Notes under the pieces: model-generated
Database searches by the model: none
The model's input: the letters and a program-made list of their open reading frames with translations, nothing else
Told to the model about the DNA's origin: nothing
Origin: Anaerolineae bacterium
Lineage (GTDB): Bacteria > Chloroflexota > Anaerolineae > JADYZS01
Assembly (NCBI GenBank): GCA_020853075.1
Contig: JADYZS010000246.1
Span: 1 to 26,514, forward strand
Direction of reading: 5' to 3'
Length of the DNA stretch: 26,514 nucleotides
In this document: one piece after another, positions 1 to 6,720 of the stretch
Layout: each line of letters opens with the position of its first letter
Position numbering within the stretch: position 1 is the first letter of the stretch
Made by a program: the position numbers and the translations under genes

Positions 1-1086
1 ATGGCCTTGGGTGAAGTCATGCTCCGCTTTGACCCCTACGACGTGCCGACGGCCCGCGCCACCGTAATGCGGGTCTTTCAGGGCGGTGGGGAAACCAACG
101 TCGCTTGCGGTCTCGCCTACACCTTCCGCCTGCGCACGGCTGTCCTCACGGCGTTAGTGGATGACGACATCGGGCGCAATATCCAAAACCAACTGCGCAC
201 CGCTGGCGTGGACACGAATAAGATCATCTGGTTCAACACCAAGAACGACGGCTCCCGCTTCTCTACCGATCAGAAGGGCTCGTTGATGAACGGCATCAAT
301 ATCACCTTCGCCGGTAAGGGCGTGATTCCTTCTGACACCCTCTACTATCGCGCCCATACGGCTGTCCGCGAGTTGCGGGAGGGGGATTTCAACTGGGAGG
401 ATTTGTTTGGAAAAGAAGGCGCGCGCGTGTTTAGTACGGGGGGCATCTACACCCTGATCTCCCCTACTTCTGCGGGCCTGGCCCTGGAAGGGGTGCGCAA
501 AGCCAACGAGCACGGCACTTTCGTCGCTGCCGACCTCAACTACCGCTCCAAAGTGGAACCCAACAAGAACCGGGCGCGCGAGATCAACCGGCAAATCGCG
601 CCCTATCTGGGGTTCCTGGTCGGCAACGACAGCGACCTGGCGGACGCGCTGGGCTACCAGATCAAAGGGGATCCCGATGCTCCTTTTGCCGAATGGGTGG
701 AGTCCTACAAAGAGACGGTGCGGCAGGTGGCGAAGGATTACCCGAATCTGAGCCTGATCGGCACCCAATGGCGCGGGGCAACCAACGCAGACGTCATCAG
801 TTGGGGCGGGGTTCTGTACGATACCGCTGCGGACAAGTTCTATACCGCGCCGTTGCGCCTTGACATCCCTATCGCCGACCGAACTGGCGGGGGTGATTCC
901 TTTGCTTCGGGCGTGTTGGCCGCGTTGCTCAAAGGCAAAGACCTGGAGACTGCTGTGCAGTGGGGAACCGCGCACGGTATCCTGGTACAGGAGACGCCGG
1001 GCGACATCACGATGGTGGATGAGAAAGCGGTGCTGGCGGAGGTCAAGCGGGCGTTGGCCCGTGGCGGGGTGAGGGCGACGCGTTAG
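1..1086 (+). CDS. PfkB-family sugar kinase, probably 2-keto-3-deoxygluconate kinase type
   Basis: This is a ribokinase/PfkB-fold kinase that would phosphorylate a sugar or sugar acid with ATP in the cytoplasm. The N-terminal GEVMLRF strand and the GGGETNVACGLA segment (about residues 28-39) match the substrate-binding half of KdgK-like enzymes. The C-terminal signature DRTGGGDSF (residues 293-301) is PfkB signature 2, with Asp299 as the likely catalytic base; the usual GAGD is GGGD here. The length, 361 residues, is slightly above the usual 300-340. The frame opens exactly at the window edge, and family members normally have a few residues before the GE(V/I)MLR strand, so the true start may lie upstream. 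It ends 263 bp before pstS and looks unrelated to the phosphate operon. KdgK is the best guess, but fructokinase or another PfkB specificity cannot be excluded. Confidence 0.85.
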   Translation: MALGEVMLRFDPYDVPTARATVMRVFQGGGETNVACGLAYTFRLRTAVLTALVDDDIGRNIQNQLRTAGVDTNKIIWFNTKNDGSRFSTDQKGSLMNGINITFAGKGVIPSDTLYYRAHTAVRELREGDFNWEDLFGKEGARVFSTGGIYTLISPTSAGLALEGVRKANEHGTFVAADLNYRSKVEPNKNRAREINRQIAPYLGFLVGNDSDLADALGYQIKGDPDAPFAEWVESYKETVRQVAKDYPNLSLIGTQWRGATNADVISWGGVLYDTAADKFYTAPLRLDIPIADRTGGGDSFASGVLAALLKGKDLETAVQWGTAHGILVQETPGDITMVDEKAVLAEVKRALARGGVRATR

Positions 1087-1153
1087 AGTTGCTTCCCCTT
1101 ACGTCGGGCAAGGAGTCGTCCTTCCCGTAAGGTAGATAGCAGGTGCAGGTTCA

Positions 1154-1187
1154 GAAGCGCGCGTTAACTAATATTAACGCGCGCTTC
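1154..1187. repeat. Perfect 14-bp inverted repeat with 6-nt loop
   Basis: Arms 1154-1167 and 1174-1187 (GAAGCGCGCGTTAA and its exact complement) flank the loop CTAATA. The sequence lies 68 bp after the kinase stop codon and could form a strong RNA hairpin. No T-run follows it, so an ordinary intrinsic terminator is unlikely. Two TTAAC half-sites of the phased array sit in the palindrome (1164-1168 and 1174-1178), so a protein-binding role is equally possible. Confidence 0.75.
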
Positions 1188-1222
1188 GCGCGTTCTTAAC
1201 CCGCATTTCGCGCGCGATTAAG
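1164..1222 (+). promoter_or_regulatory. Distal phased TTAAC-type repeat array (candidate Pho-box cluster)
   Basis: Six pentamers occur on the + strand at nearly one helical turn: TTAAC 1164, TTAAC 1174, TTCGC 1185, TTAAC 1196, TTCGC 1207 and TTAAG 1218, giving steps of 10, 11, 11, 11 and 11. Direct repeats with 11-bp period are the hallmark of PhoB/PhoP response-regulator sites; the Bacillus PhoP unit is close to TTAACA. The next gene is pstS. That the array binds a PhoB/PhoP-type regulator is an inference. Confidence 0.55.
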
Positions 1223-1271
1223 CCGTTTCGGATAATCAGAACATCTCCTGTGCCGCTTGCAGCCCAGGTGT

Positions 1272-1330
1272 TTAAAGCGTCTTAACCGGGTAGTTAACGT
1301 ACCTTAACAATAGAATAACGTCTCCTTAAC
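1272..1330 (+). promoter_or_regulatory. Proximal phased TTAAC repeat array upstream of pstS (candidate Pho boxes)
   Basis: Six units in direct orientation start at 1272 (TTAAA), 1282, 1294, 1304 (all TTAAC), 1315 (ATAAC) and 1326 (TTAAC), with steps of 10, 12, 10, 11 and 11. A TAGAAT hexamer at 1311-1316 could be the -10 box, placing four or five units where the -35 region would be. That layout is typical of a promoter that depends on a PhoB/PhoP-type activator. The last unit ends 19 bp before the pstS GTG. Regulator identity is inferred from spacing and gene context. Confidence 0.65.
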
Positions 1331-1349
1331 CGATCCGAGGTAGCATATT

Positions 1350-2378
1350 GTGGTGGGCTATTCCTTTTCTCTATCAGGCAAGCGCGCTTCGCCATGCGTG
1401 CGCGGCGGCGCCATCCTGACTGCCGTTTCTTCTCCGGTGAAAATTCTACCCATCGCTCATCGTCCAGCCGTAATCCGCCCGAGGGGCTCCTGGTGGAGGG
1501 CCCTGGCCGCCGGTCTGTTTCTATTCAGCCTGCCGTGGTTGATCGCCGGTTGCGGCGCGCGGCAGGAAAATCCGGCTGACGGCTCTCCTACCACTGCGCA
1601 AGTCATTGAGAACAAAGGGTCCGATACTTTGGTGAATCTGGCTCTGGCGTGGGCCGAGACGTACATGCGGCTGCATCCCGACGTGCGCATCTCGGTGACC
1701 GGCGGCGGTTCCGGCACAGGTATCGCAGCGATGATTAACGGCACGGTAGGTATCGCCAACGCCTCACGAGAGATGAAAGCGGAGGAGATCGCCGCGGTGC
1801 AGGCCAAAGGCAAGTCGCCAGAGGAATTCATAGTTGCCAGAGATGCCATTGCTGTGGTGGTCAACCCCTCTAACCCCGTGAATGGTCTAACCTTACAACA
1901 GATCTCCGACATCTACACAGGTAAAATCACCCGCTGGAGCGACGTGGGCGGCGACAATCGCCCCATCGTTCTCCTCTCGCGCGAGTCAAATTCCGGCACC
2001 TACGTCTATTTTCTGGAGAACGTGATCCGGTTGGGCGACGGTAAGAGCCGCCTTCTTTTCCATCCTGACACCCTTCTCATGCCGTCATCTGAAGGAATCA
2101 GTGCCGAAGTGCGGCAGAACCCCAATACTATTGGCTACGATGGCCTCGGCTACGTCACACCGGATCAGAAGGTGGTGGCCGTGGCCCGTGATGGCAATAG
2201 TCCCTACGTTTTGCCCAGCGTAGAAACCGTCAACGATGGTTCCTATCCCATCTCGCGTCCACTCTACATGTACACGTCCGGCGAGCCGTCCGACGCGGTC
2301 AAGACCTATCTGGAGTGGATACTGCGCGATGGGCAAGCCCTGGTATCTGAACTGGGGTTCGTGCCATTGCGCCAGTAA
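1350..2378 (+). CDS. pstS: PstS, phosphate-binding lipoprotein of the Pst ABC importer
   Basis: PstS captures inorganic phosphate outside the membrane and delivers it to PstC/PstA. The mature domain has the type II periplasmic-binding fold with the phosphate-contacting loops GGGSGTG (about residues 114-120) and SRESNSGTY. A hydrophobic stretch ends in the lipobox I-A-G-C, making Cys68 the likely lipidated residue. The annotated start is GTG at 1350, with GAGG at 1337-1340. It leaves an unusually long N-region before the signal; an in-frame GTG at 1437 would give a more normal 39-residue signal but has no obvious ribosome site. It is first in the pst operon and directly downstream of the TTAAC arrays, so phosphate-starvation induction is likely. 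Product assignment is firm; the start is uncertain. Confidence 0.93.
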   Translation: MVGYSFSLSGKRASPCVRGGAILTAVSSPVKILPIAHRPAVIRPRGSWWRALAAGLFLFSLPWLIAGCGARQENPADGSPTTAQVIENKGSDTLVNLALAWAETYMRLHPDVRISVTGGGSGTGIAAMINGTVGIANASREMKAEEIAAVQAKGKSPEEFIVARDAIAVVVNPSNPVNGLTLQQISDIYTGKITRWSDVGGDNRPIVLLSRESNSGTYVYFLENVIRLGDGKSRLLFHPDTLLMPSSEGISAEVRQNPNTIGYDGLGYVTPDQKVVAVARDGNSPYVLPSVETVNDGSYPISRPLYMYTSGEPSDAVKTYLEWILRDGQALVSELGFVPLRQ

Positions 2379-2420
2379 GAACGGCGTCAAAAACAAGACC
2401 GGGAAGGCAAACCAGTCCTT

Positions 2421-3368
2421 ATGCTTATTCCTACTCGCCTGGCGAGGCTCCGGAAAATCCGTCGGCCCAGGTCATCGTCGGTATCTTGGGGCCGCTGGAC
2501 GGAATTCCTCATAGAATCCCTCATCAGGATACTGGGGCTCTCTACCATCGGCTTCGTCCTCCTTATCTTCCTCTTCTTGCTCAAAGAGGGGGTGCCGGTA
2601 TTTCTGAGGGTGACGCCTGCCAACCTGTTCGGCGCACGCTGGTACCCTACTTTTGACCTGTTCGGCACGATGCCGTTGTTGCTCGGTTCGGTTCTGGTGA
2701 CCGTAACGGCAATCGCCATCGCCCTGCCGCTCGGCGTGGCGACGGCGGTTTTCGTGCGCGAAGTCGCGCCGGGATGGGCGCGCGAAATTCTGAAGCCGAT
2801 GATTGAAGTCCTGGCAGGGATCCCTTCGGTGGTGCTCGGCTTTTTCGGGATGACGCTGGTTGCCCCCTTGATACGAACAACCCTAGGGGCGCCCACTGGC
2901 TTGACAGCCTTTACCGGCGCGCTGATCCTGGCCTACATGTCGCTCCCCACGATTATCAGCGTGGCCGAGGATGCCCTGGACGCGGTGCCCAAATCCTATC
3001 GGGATGCCGGGCTGGCCATGGGCGCGACCCAATGGCAGACGATCTGGCGTGTGGTGGTGCCCGCTGCCCGCTCAGGCATCATCACTGCCGTGATGCTGGG
3101 TATGGGGCGCGCCATCGGCGAAACGATGGCTGTGATGATGGTCACCGGCAATGCCGCGCGTCTGCCCTTGAGCCTGGATGCCATCTTCCGCCCGGTCCGC
3201 ACGATGACGGCCACCATCGCCGCGGAGATGGGCGAAGTCGCCCAGGGGAGTACTCACTACCATGCCCTCTTCGGCATCGGCATCATTCTCTTCCTGGTGA
3301 CCTTCGTCATCAACCTGGTGGCTGCCCCTGCGATTTTTGCGAAGCGCAGGCGCGGTGGTTTGCGCTGA
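2421..3368 (+). CDS. pstC: PstC, phosphate ABC transporter permease
   Basis: One of the two membrane subunits forming the phosphate channel. After a basic cytoplasmic tail (residues 1-25) come about six membrane segments. The motif IPSVVLGFFG (residues 134-143) is characteristic of Pst permeases. The EAA-type coupling loop that docks on the ATPase is at about 193-215 (YRDAGLAMGATQW... up to the VVVP element). The length, 315 residues, is normal. It begins 42 bp after pstS with only a weak GGGAAGG upstream. Its TGA overlaps the pstA ATG by one base (TGATG at 3366-3370), indicating translational coupling. Confidence 0.95.
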   Translation: MLIPTRLARLRKIRRPRSSSVSWGRWTEFLIESLIRILGLSTIGFVLLIFLFLLKEGVPVFLRVTPANLFGARWYPTFDLFGTMPLLLGSVLVTVTAIAIALPLGVATAVFVREVAPGWAREILKPMIEVLAGIPSVVLGFFGMTLVAPLIRTTLGAPTGLTAFTGALILAYMSLPTIISVAEDALDAVPKSYRDAGLAMGATQWQTIWRVVVPAARSGIITAVMLGMGRAIGETMAVMMVTGNAARLPLSLDAIFRPVRTMTATIAAEMGEVAQGSTHYHALFGIGIILFLVTFVINLVAAPAIFAKRRRGGLR

Positions 3369-4213
3369 TGAACCGATTCCTGGAGCAACGAGTGGGTTTC
3401 GCGATGCTCAGCCTGGCCGCGCTGGCGGTCGTGGCTCCGATTCTGCTGGTGATCGGCGCTATCGTTGTCCGGGGCATCGGTGCGATCAACTGGGAGTTTC
3501 TGACCGCCGTGCCCCGTTCCGGCATGAAGGCCGGCGGTATTTTTCCGGCTATCGTTGGCACGTTGGTGCTCATACTGGGAACGTCGTTGGCGGCTATCCC
3601 GATTGGCGTCGGGGGCGCAATATACTTGTCCGAATATGCCCGCGACACCTGGCTCACCCGTGCCATCCGGCTCGCTATTGTCAACCTGGCCGGGATCCCA
3701 TCGGTCGTCTATGGCCTGTTTGGCCTGGGGCTGTTCGTTCTCTTTTTGCAGTTCGGCACATCCATAGTGGCCGGTTCGCTCACGTTGGCGATCATGACGC
3801 TTCCCGTGATTATCAGCACTGCCGAGGAAGCACTGCGTGCCGTGCCAACCGAGTTTCGTACGGTCAGCGCCAGCCTGGGCGGAACGCGCTGGCAGGGTAT
3901 CCGGCGCGTCGTACTACCGCAAGCGTTGCCCGGCATCATCACTGGCGTTATTCTGGGGCTGCTGCGCGCGGCAGGCGAAACCGCTCCCATCCTCTTCACA
4001 GTAGCCGCCTTCTTCCTGCCACGACTGCCTCAATCTGCCTTTGATCAGACCATGGCGCTGCCGTACCATCTGTACGTAATCAGCACGCAGGTGCCGGGGA
4101 TGCCGCCGCAAATCCAATACGGCACAGCGTTGGTATTGCTCGCACTCGTTCTCTCCCTGAACGTCATAGCAACTATGATCCGCAGTTCTTTCCGGCGGCG
4201 ACGGCAATGGTAA
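3368..4213 (+). CDS. pstA: PstA, phosphate ABC transporter permease
   Basis: Second membrane subunit of the phosphate channel, paired with PstC. The open frame extends upstream to 3032, but that part is a shadow of pstC. The real start is the ATG at 3368, overlapping the pstC stop by one base, and gives 281 residues, the normal family size. The first membrane helix follows at about residues 11-35. The Pst permease motif IPSVVYGLFG is at 110-119 and the EAA coupling loop (EFRTVSASLGGTRWQ) starts at about 162. The tail is basic (SFRRRRQW), consistent with a cytoplasmic C-terminus. Confidence 0.95.
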   Translation: MNRFLEQRVGFAMLSLAALAVVAPILLVIGAIVVRGIGAINWEFLTAVPRSGMKAGGIFPAIVGTLVLILGTSLAAIPIGVGGAIYLSEYARDTWLTRAIRLAIVNLAGIPSVVYGLFGLGLFVLFLQFGTSIVAGSLTLAIMTLPVIISTAEEALRAVPTEFRTVSASLGGTRWQGIRRVVLPQALPGIITGVILGLLRAAGETAPILFTVAAFFLPRLPQSAFDQTMALPYHLYVISTQVPGMPPQIQYGTALVLLALVLSLNVIATMIRSSFRRRRQW

Positions 4214-4247
4214 GTGTGAAAGCGATCAACAGCGAGTTCTGATCCCA

Positions 4248-5018
4248 ATGCCAGAACAACAGAATCCGAAAATCAACATCCAGGACGTTACTTATGAGTA
4301 CGATGATGGCAAGCCGATCCTCCGCCACGTGACGTTGGATGTCACGGCCCATGCCATCACTGTCTTCTTTGGCCCGGCCGGTAGCGGCAAGACGACTCTG
4401 CTGCGCCTTATCAATCGCCTCAACGATTTGGTGGAAGGCTCCCGCATGTCGGGAAAGATTCTCCTGGATGGGCGAGACATCTATGCCCCAGGCTCCAACG
4501 TCCCTGAGTTGCGACGGCGCGTAGGGATGGTGTTTGCTTTACCTCTGCCACTTCCCGGCACTATCCGGGAGAACGTTACCTATGGCCCACAACTGGCCGG
4601 AGTGCGCGACCGCGTGCGGTTGGAAGAGGTCGTGGAGCGTAGTCTAACCCAGGCTGCGCTGTGGGACGAGGTGAAAGATCGCCTGGACACTCCGGCGACC
4701 TCCCTCTCCGGGGGCCAGCAGCAAAGGCTCTGTATCGCGCGCAGCCTTGCTCTGAAACCGGACGTCCTGCTTCTGGATGAGCCGACCTCCGGCCTGGACC
4801 CCATATCTACCGCCAAAGTGGAGGAAACCCTTTTTCAGTTGCGCGAGCATTACACGATCATTGTCATTCCGCATAGCGTCCAACAGGCCGGGCGTGTGGC
4901 TGACTATACTGCTTTCTTTCTGATGGGCGAACTCATTGAATACGGCACCGGCACGGCTCTTTTCACGTCGCCTCGTGACCGGCGCACCGAAGATTACGTT
5001 ACAGGCCGCTTTGGCTAG
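4248..5018 (+). CDS. pstB: PstB1, phosphate importer ATPase with a missing Q-loop glutamine
   Basis: ATP-binding subunit of the Pst importer. Visible motifs are Walker A GPAGSGKTT (42-50), signature LSGGQ (153-157), Walker B VLLLDEP with Asp177-Glu178, D-loop SGLDP, and the switch histidine His209 (IPHS). The Q-loop is abnormal: PstB proteins normally read MVFQRPNPFP, but here the sequence is MVFALPLPLP, with Ala97 where the glutamine should be. In ABC ATPases this glutamine senses the gamma-phosphate and couples to the permease. Length (256) and the C-terminal TEDYVTGRFG block are typical. A second pstB follows after 21 bp, so this copy may work as half of a heterodimer. Confidence 0.93.
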   Translation: MPEQQNPKINIQDVTYEYDDGKPILRHVTLDVTAHAITVFFGPAGSGKTTLLRLINRLNDLVEGSRMSGKILLDGRDIYAPGSNVPELRRRVGMVFALPLPLPGTIRENVTYGPQLAGVRDRVRLEEVVERSLTQAALWDEVKDRLDTPATSLSGGQQQRLCIARSLALKPDVLLLDEPTSGLDPISTAKVEETLFQLREHYTIIVIPHSVQQAGRVADYTAFFLMGELIEYGTGTALFTSPRDRRTEDYVTGRFG

Positions 5019-5039
5019 CGCTTTGTATTATGAGACAAG

Positions 5040-5822
5040 ATGGCACAACCACCCACTAAGATACAGGTAGAGCATCTCTACTTTGACTACGGTAGCAAGA
5101 CCGCCCTTACCGATGTCTCCATTGACATCGCCAGGCAGAGGATCACGGCGTTGATCGGGCCGTCCGGCTGCGGGAAATCTACCTTCCTGCGCTGCCTAAA
5201 TCGGATGAACGACACGATTCCCAACACCCACGTAAGGGGAAAAGTGCTGCTGGACGAGCAAAATATCTACGCGCCCGGCACGAACGTGGTGGAACTGCGC
5301 CGGCGGGTGGCGATGGTGTTTCAACGCCCTAACCCTTTCCCGCAATCCATATTTGACAACGTGGCTTTTGGGCCGCGCGTGTTGGGATTGGCTAAGAACG
5401 CCAATTTGTTCCAGACCATAGAGGAAAGCCTGCATAGCGCCGACCTGTGGGGCGAAGTGAAAGACAACCTCAAGCAAGACGCGCTGACGCTTTCATTGGG
5501 CCAGCAACAACGGCTCTGCATCGCCCGCGCGTTGGCGATACGCCCGGCTGTTATCCTGATGGACGAGCCATGCTCGGCCCTTGATCCCATTGCGACGCTC
5601 AAAATTGAGGAGTTGATGCAGGAACTGAAGCAGGAGTACACCATCGTCATCGTCACGCACAACATGCAACAGGCTGCCCGCGCGTCTGACTATACGGCCA
5701 TGATGATGCTGGCTGCAGGAACGCGGTCGGGGACCGTCATAGAGTTCGGCGAAACGAAAAAGATCTTTACGAACCCCCGCGATAAGCGCACCGAGGATTA
5801 CATCACCGGCCGTTATGGGTAG
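5040..5822 (+). CDS. pstB: PstB2, phosphate importer ATPase with altered signature motif
   Basis: Second ATPase subunit in tandem with PstB1. Motifs: Walker A GPSGCGKST (40-48), intact Q-loop VFQRPNPFP with Gln95, Walker B VILMDEP (Asp175-Glu176), D-loop SALDP, switch His207 (VTHN), and the family ending TEDYITGRYG. The signature is LSLGQ (151-155) instead of LSGGQ, so the first glycine is leucine. PstB1 has the standard signature but lacks the Q-loop glutamine, so the two defects are complementary. Tandem pstB genes are known from Firmicutes such as Bacillus subtilis. The ATG at 5040 has only a weak upstream purine run. The gene is followed closely by phoU. Confidence 0.94.
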   Translation: MAQPPTKIQVEHLYFDYGSKTALTDVSIDIARQRITALIGPSGCGKSTFLRCLNRMNDTIPNTHVRGKVLLDEQNIYAPGTNVVELRRRVAMVFQRPNPFPQSIFDNVAFGPRVLGLAKNANLFQTIEESLHSADLWGEVKDNLKQDALTLSLGQQQRLCIARALAIRPAVILMDEPCSALDPIATLKIEELMQELKQEYTIVIVTHNMQQAARASDYTAMMMLAAGTRSGTVIEFGETKKIFTNPRDKRTEDYITGRYG

Positions 5823-5830
5823 GCACGACA

Positions 5831-5838
5831 AGGAGAGG
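5831..5838 (+). promoter_or_regulatory. Ribosome binding site fixing the phoU start
   Basis: AGGAGAGG lies 6 nt before the ATG at 5845. An in-frame ATG at 5815 inside pstB2 has no such site. This selects 5845 as the phoU start. Confidence 0.8.
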
Positions 5839-5844
5839 AAAGAC

Positions 5845-6504
5845 ATGCACGCCCGCGAGACTTATGAGCGAGAGTTGGCCCGGCTGCGTGAAGACCTCCT
5901 GGCGATGGGGAGCGAGGTGCAACGCGCCATCTCGCGCTCTATCATCGCGCTAGATGACCGCGACGTGGAGCTAGCCCGCAGCATCATTGCCGAAGACGAG
6001 GTTATCAACGATCACCGCTTCCGCATTGAGACGGCTTGCCATGGCATCATGGCGACGCAGCAGCCTACGGCGCGCGATTTGCGGGTCTTGATCGCCGCGC
6101 TCATGATCGCCGTGGACCTGGAGCGGATGGCCGACCATGCGAAGGGGATCGCCAAGACGGTTACCCTGACGGCGCGTGAGCCTTCCTTCCCCCCGGCTCC
6201 CGATCTTCACCGCATGTCTGACTCGGTGCGGCGGATGTTGGATCAGGGGCTTCAGGCTTTCGCCGAGACCGATGTTGAGCTGGCGCAGCGCGTGTGCGCC
6301 TCTGATGACGAGATAGACCATCTGTACAAACAGTTCTTCAACGTGATGTTGAGTTACATGCTGGAAGACCCTCGCAGCATCACCCGCGCCACCTATTTGC
6401 TCTGGATCGCGCACAACCTGGAGCGCATTGCCGACCTGGCTACGAACGTGAGCGAGCGTGTGATCTACTACGCCACAGGTCACATGCAGGATACCAACTT
6501 CTGA
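5845..6504 (+). CDS. phoU: PhoU, regulator of phosphate uptake
   Basis: PhoU is a cytoplasmic helical-bundle protein that links Pst activity to the phosphate sensor kinase and limits phosphate uptake. The two tandem PhoU repeats are visible through their metal-binding motifs: Glu93-Arg-Met-Ala-Asp97-His98 in the first half and Glu193-Arg-Ile-Ala-Asp197, Asn201 in the second. The length, 219 residues, is typical. The start at 5845 is chosen for its strong AGGAGAGG; a frame extending to 5815 overlaps pstB2. As last gene of the operon it is followed 52 bp later by a terminator. No sensor kinase or response regulator gene lies in this window, so PhoR/PhoB partners must be elsewhere. Confidence 0.95.
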   Translation: MHARETYERELARLREDLLAMGSEVQRAISRSIIALDDRDVELARSIIAEDEVINDHRFRIETACHGIMATQQPTARDLRVLIAALMIAVDLERMADHAKGIAKTVTLTAREPSFPPAPDLHRMSDSVRRMLDQGLQAFAETDVELAQRVCASDDEIDHLYKQFFNVMLSYMLEDPRSITRATYLLWIAHNLERIADLATNVSERVIYYATGHMQDTNF

Positions 6505-6556
6505 TCCCCAACCACAGCAGAGGGAGCGACACAAGAATTGTCGGTGAATGGTTCCC

Positions 6557-6589
6557 AAACCCTAAAGGTCTTTCAGCCCTTTAGGGTTT
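6557..6589 (+). terminator. Intrinsic terminator of the pst-phoU operon
   Basis: A perfect 12-bp stem (6557-6568 with 6578-6589, AAACCCTAAAGG and its complement) encloses a 9-nt loop. It ends in TTT within the arm, 52 bp after the phoU stop and before an independent promoter. The A/T-ended arms make it potentially bidirectional. Confidence 0.8.
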
Positions 6590-6645
6590 CTGCATAGCCC
6601 ACTCCATTCTGAGATGCACCCCATGCCACCATGCCACCAGTCGTT

Positions 6646-6674
6646 TAGACAAACAACCGATAAGGTTGTATAAT
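6646..6674 (+). promoter_or_regulatory. Sigma-70-type promoter of the dehydrogenase/transketolase operon
   Basis: TAGACA (6646-6651) is separated by exactly 17 bp from a perfect TATAAT (6669-6674), matching 11 of 12 consensus bases. Transcription should start near 6681, leaving a leader of about 40 nt before the dehydrogenase ATG. This is the clearest promoter in the window. Confidence 0.8.
6653..6669. promoter_or_regulatory. Palindrome in the promoter spacer (candidate operator)
   Basis: ACAACC-gataa-GGTTGT is a perfect 6-bp inverted repeat lying between the -35 and -10 boxes and touching the first base of the -10. This is a classic repressor position. No regulator gene is adjacent, so the binding protein is unknown. 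Confidence 0.45.
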
Positions 6675-6720
6675 CGCGCAGAGGCGGACAATTCATCGCA
6701 CATTCAAGGAGATCGGGTTC

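Noticed and set aside
154..975. 273-codon open frame on the minus strand
   Set aside because: Antisense shadow of the PfkB kinase with no recognisable motif; long opposite-strand frames are expected in GC-rich genes.
3032..3367. Upstream extension of the pstA frame (112 codons before ATG 3368)
   Set aside because: It lies fully inside pstC in another frame and is rich in His/Arg/Gly low-complexity sequence; pstA has a good start at 3368 overlapping the pstC stop.
6623..6639. Tandem ATGCCACC direct repeat upstream of the dehydrogenase
   Set aside because: Only two copies, outside the promoter core and without further context; likely chance.
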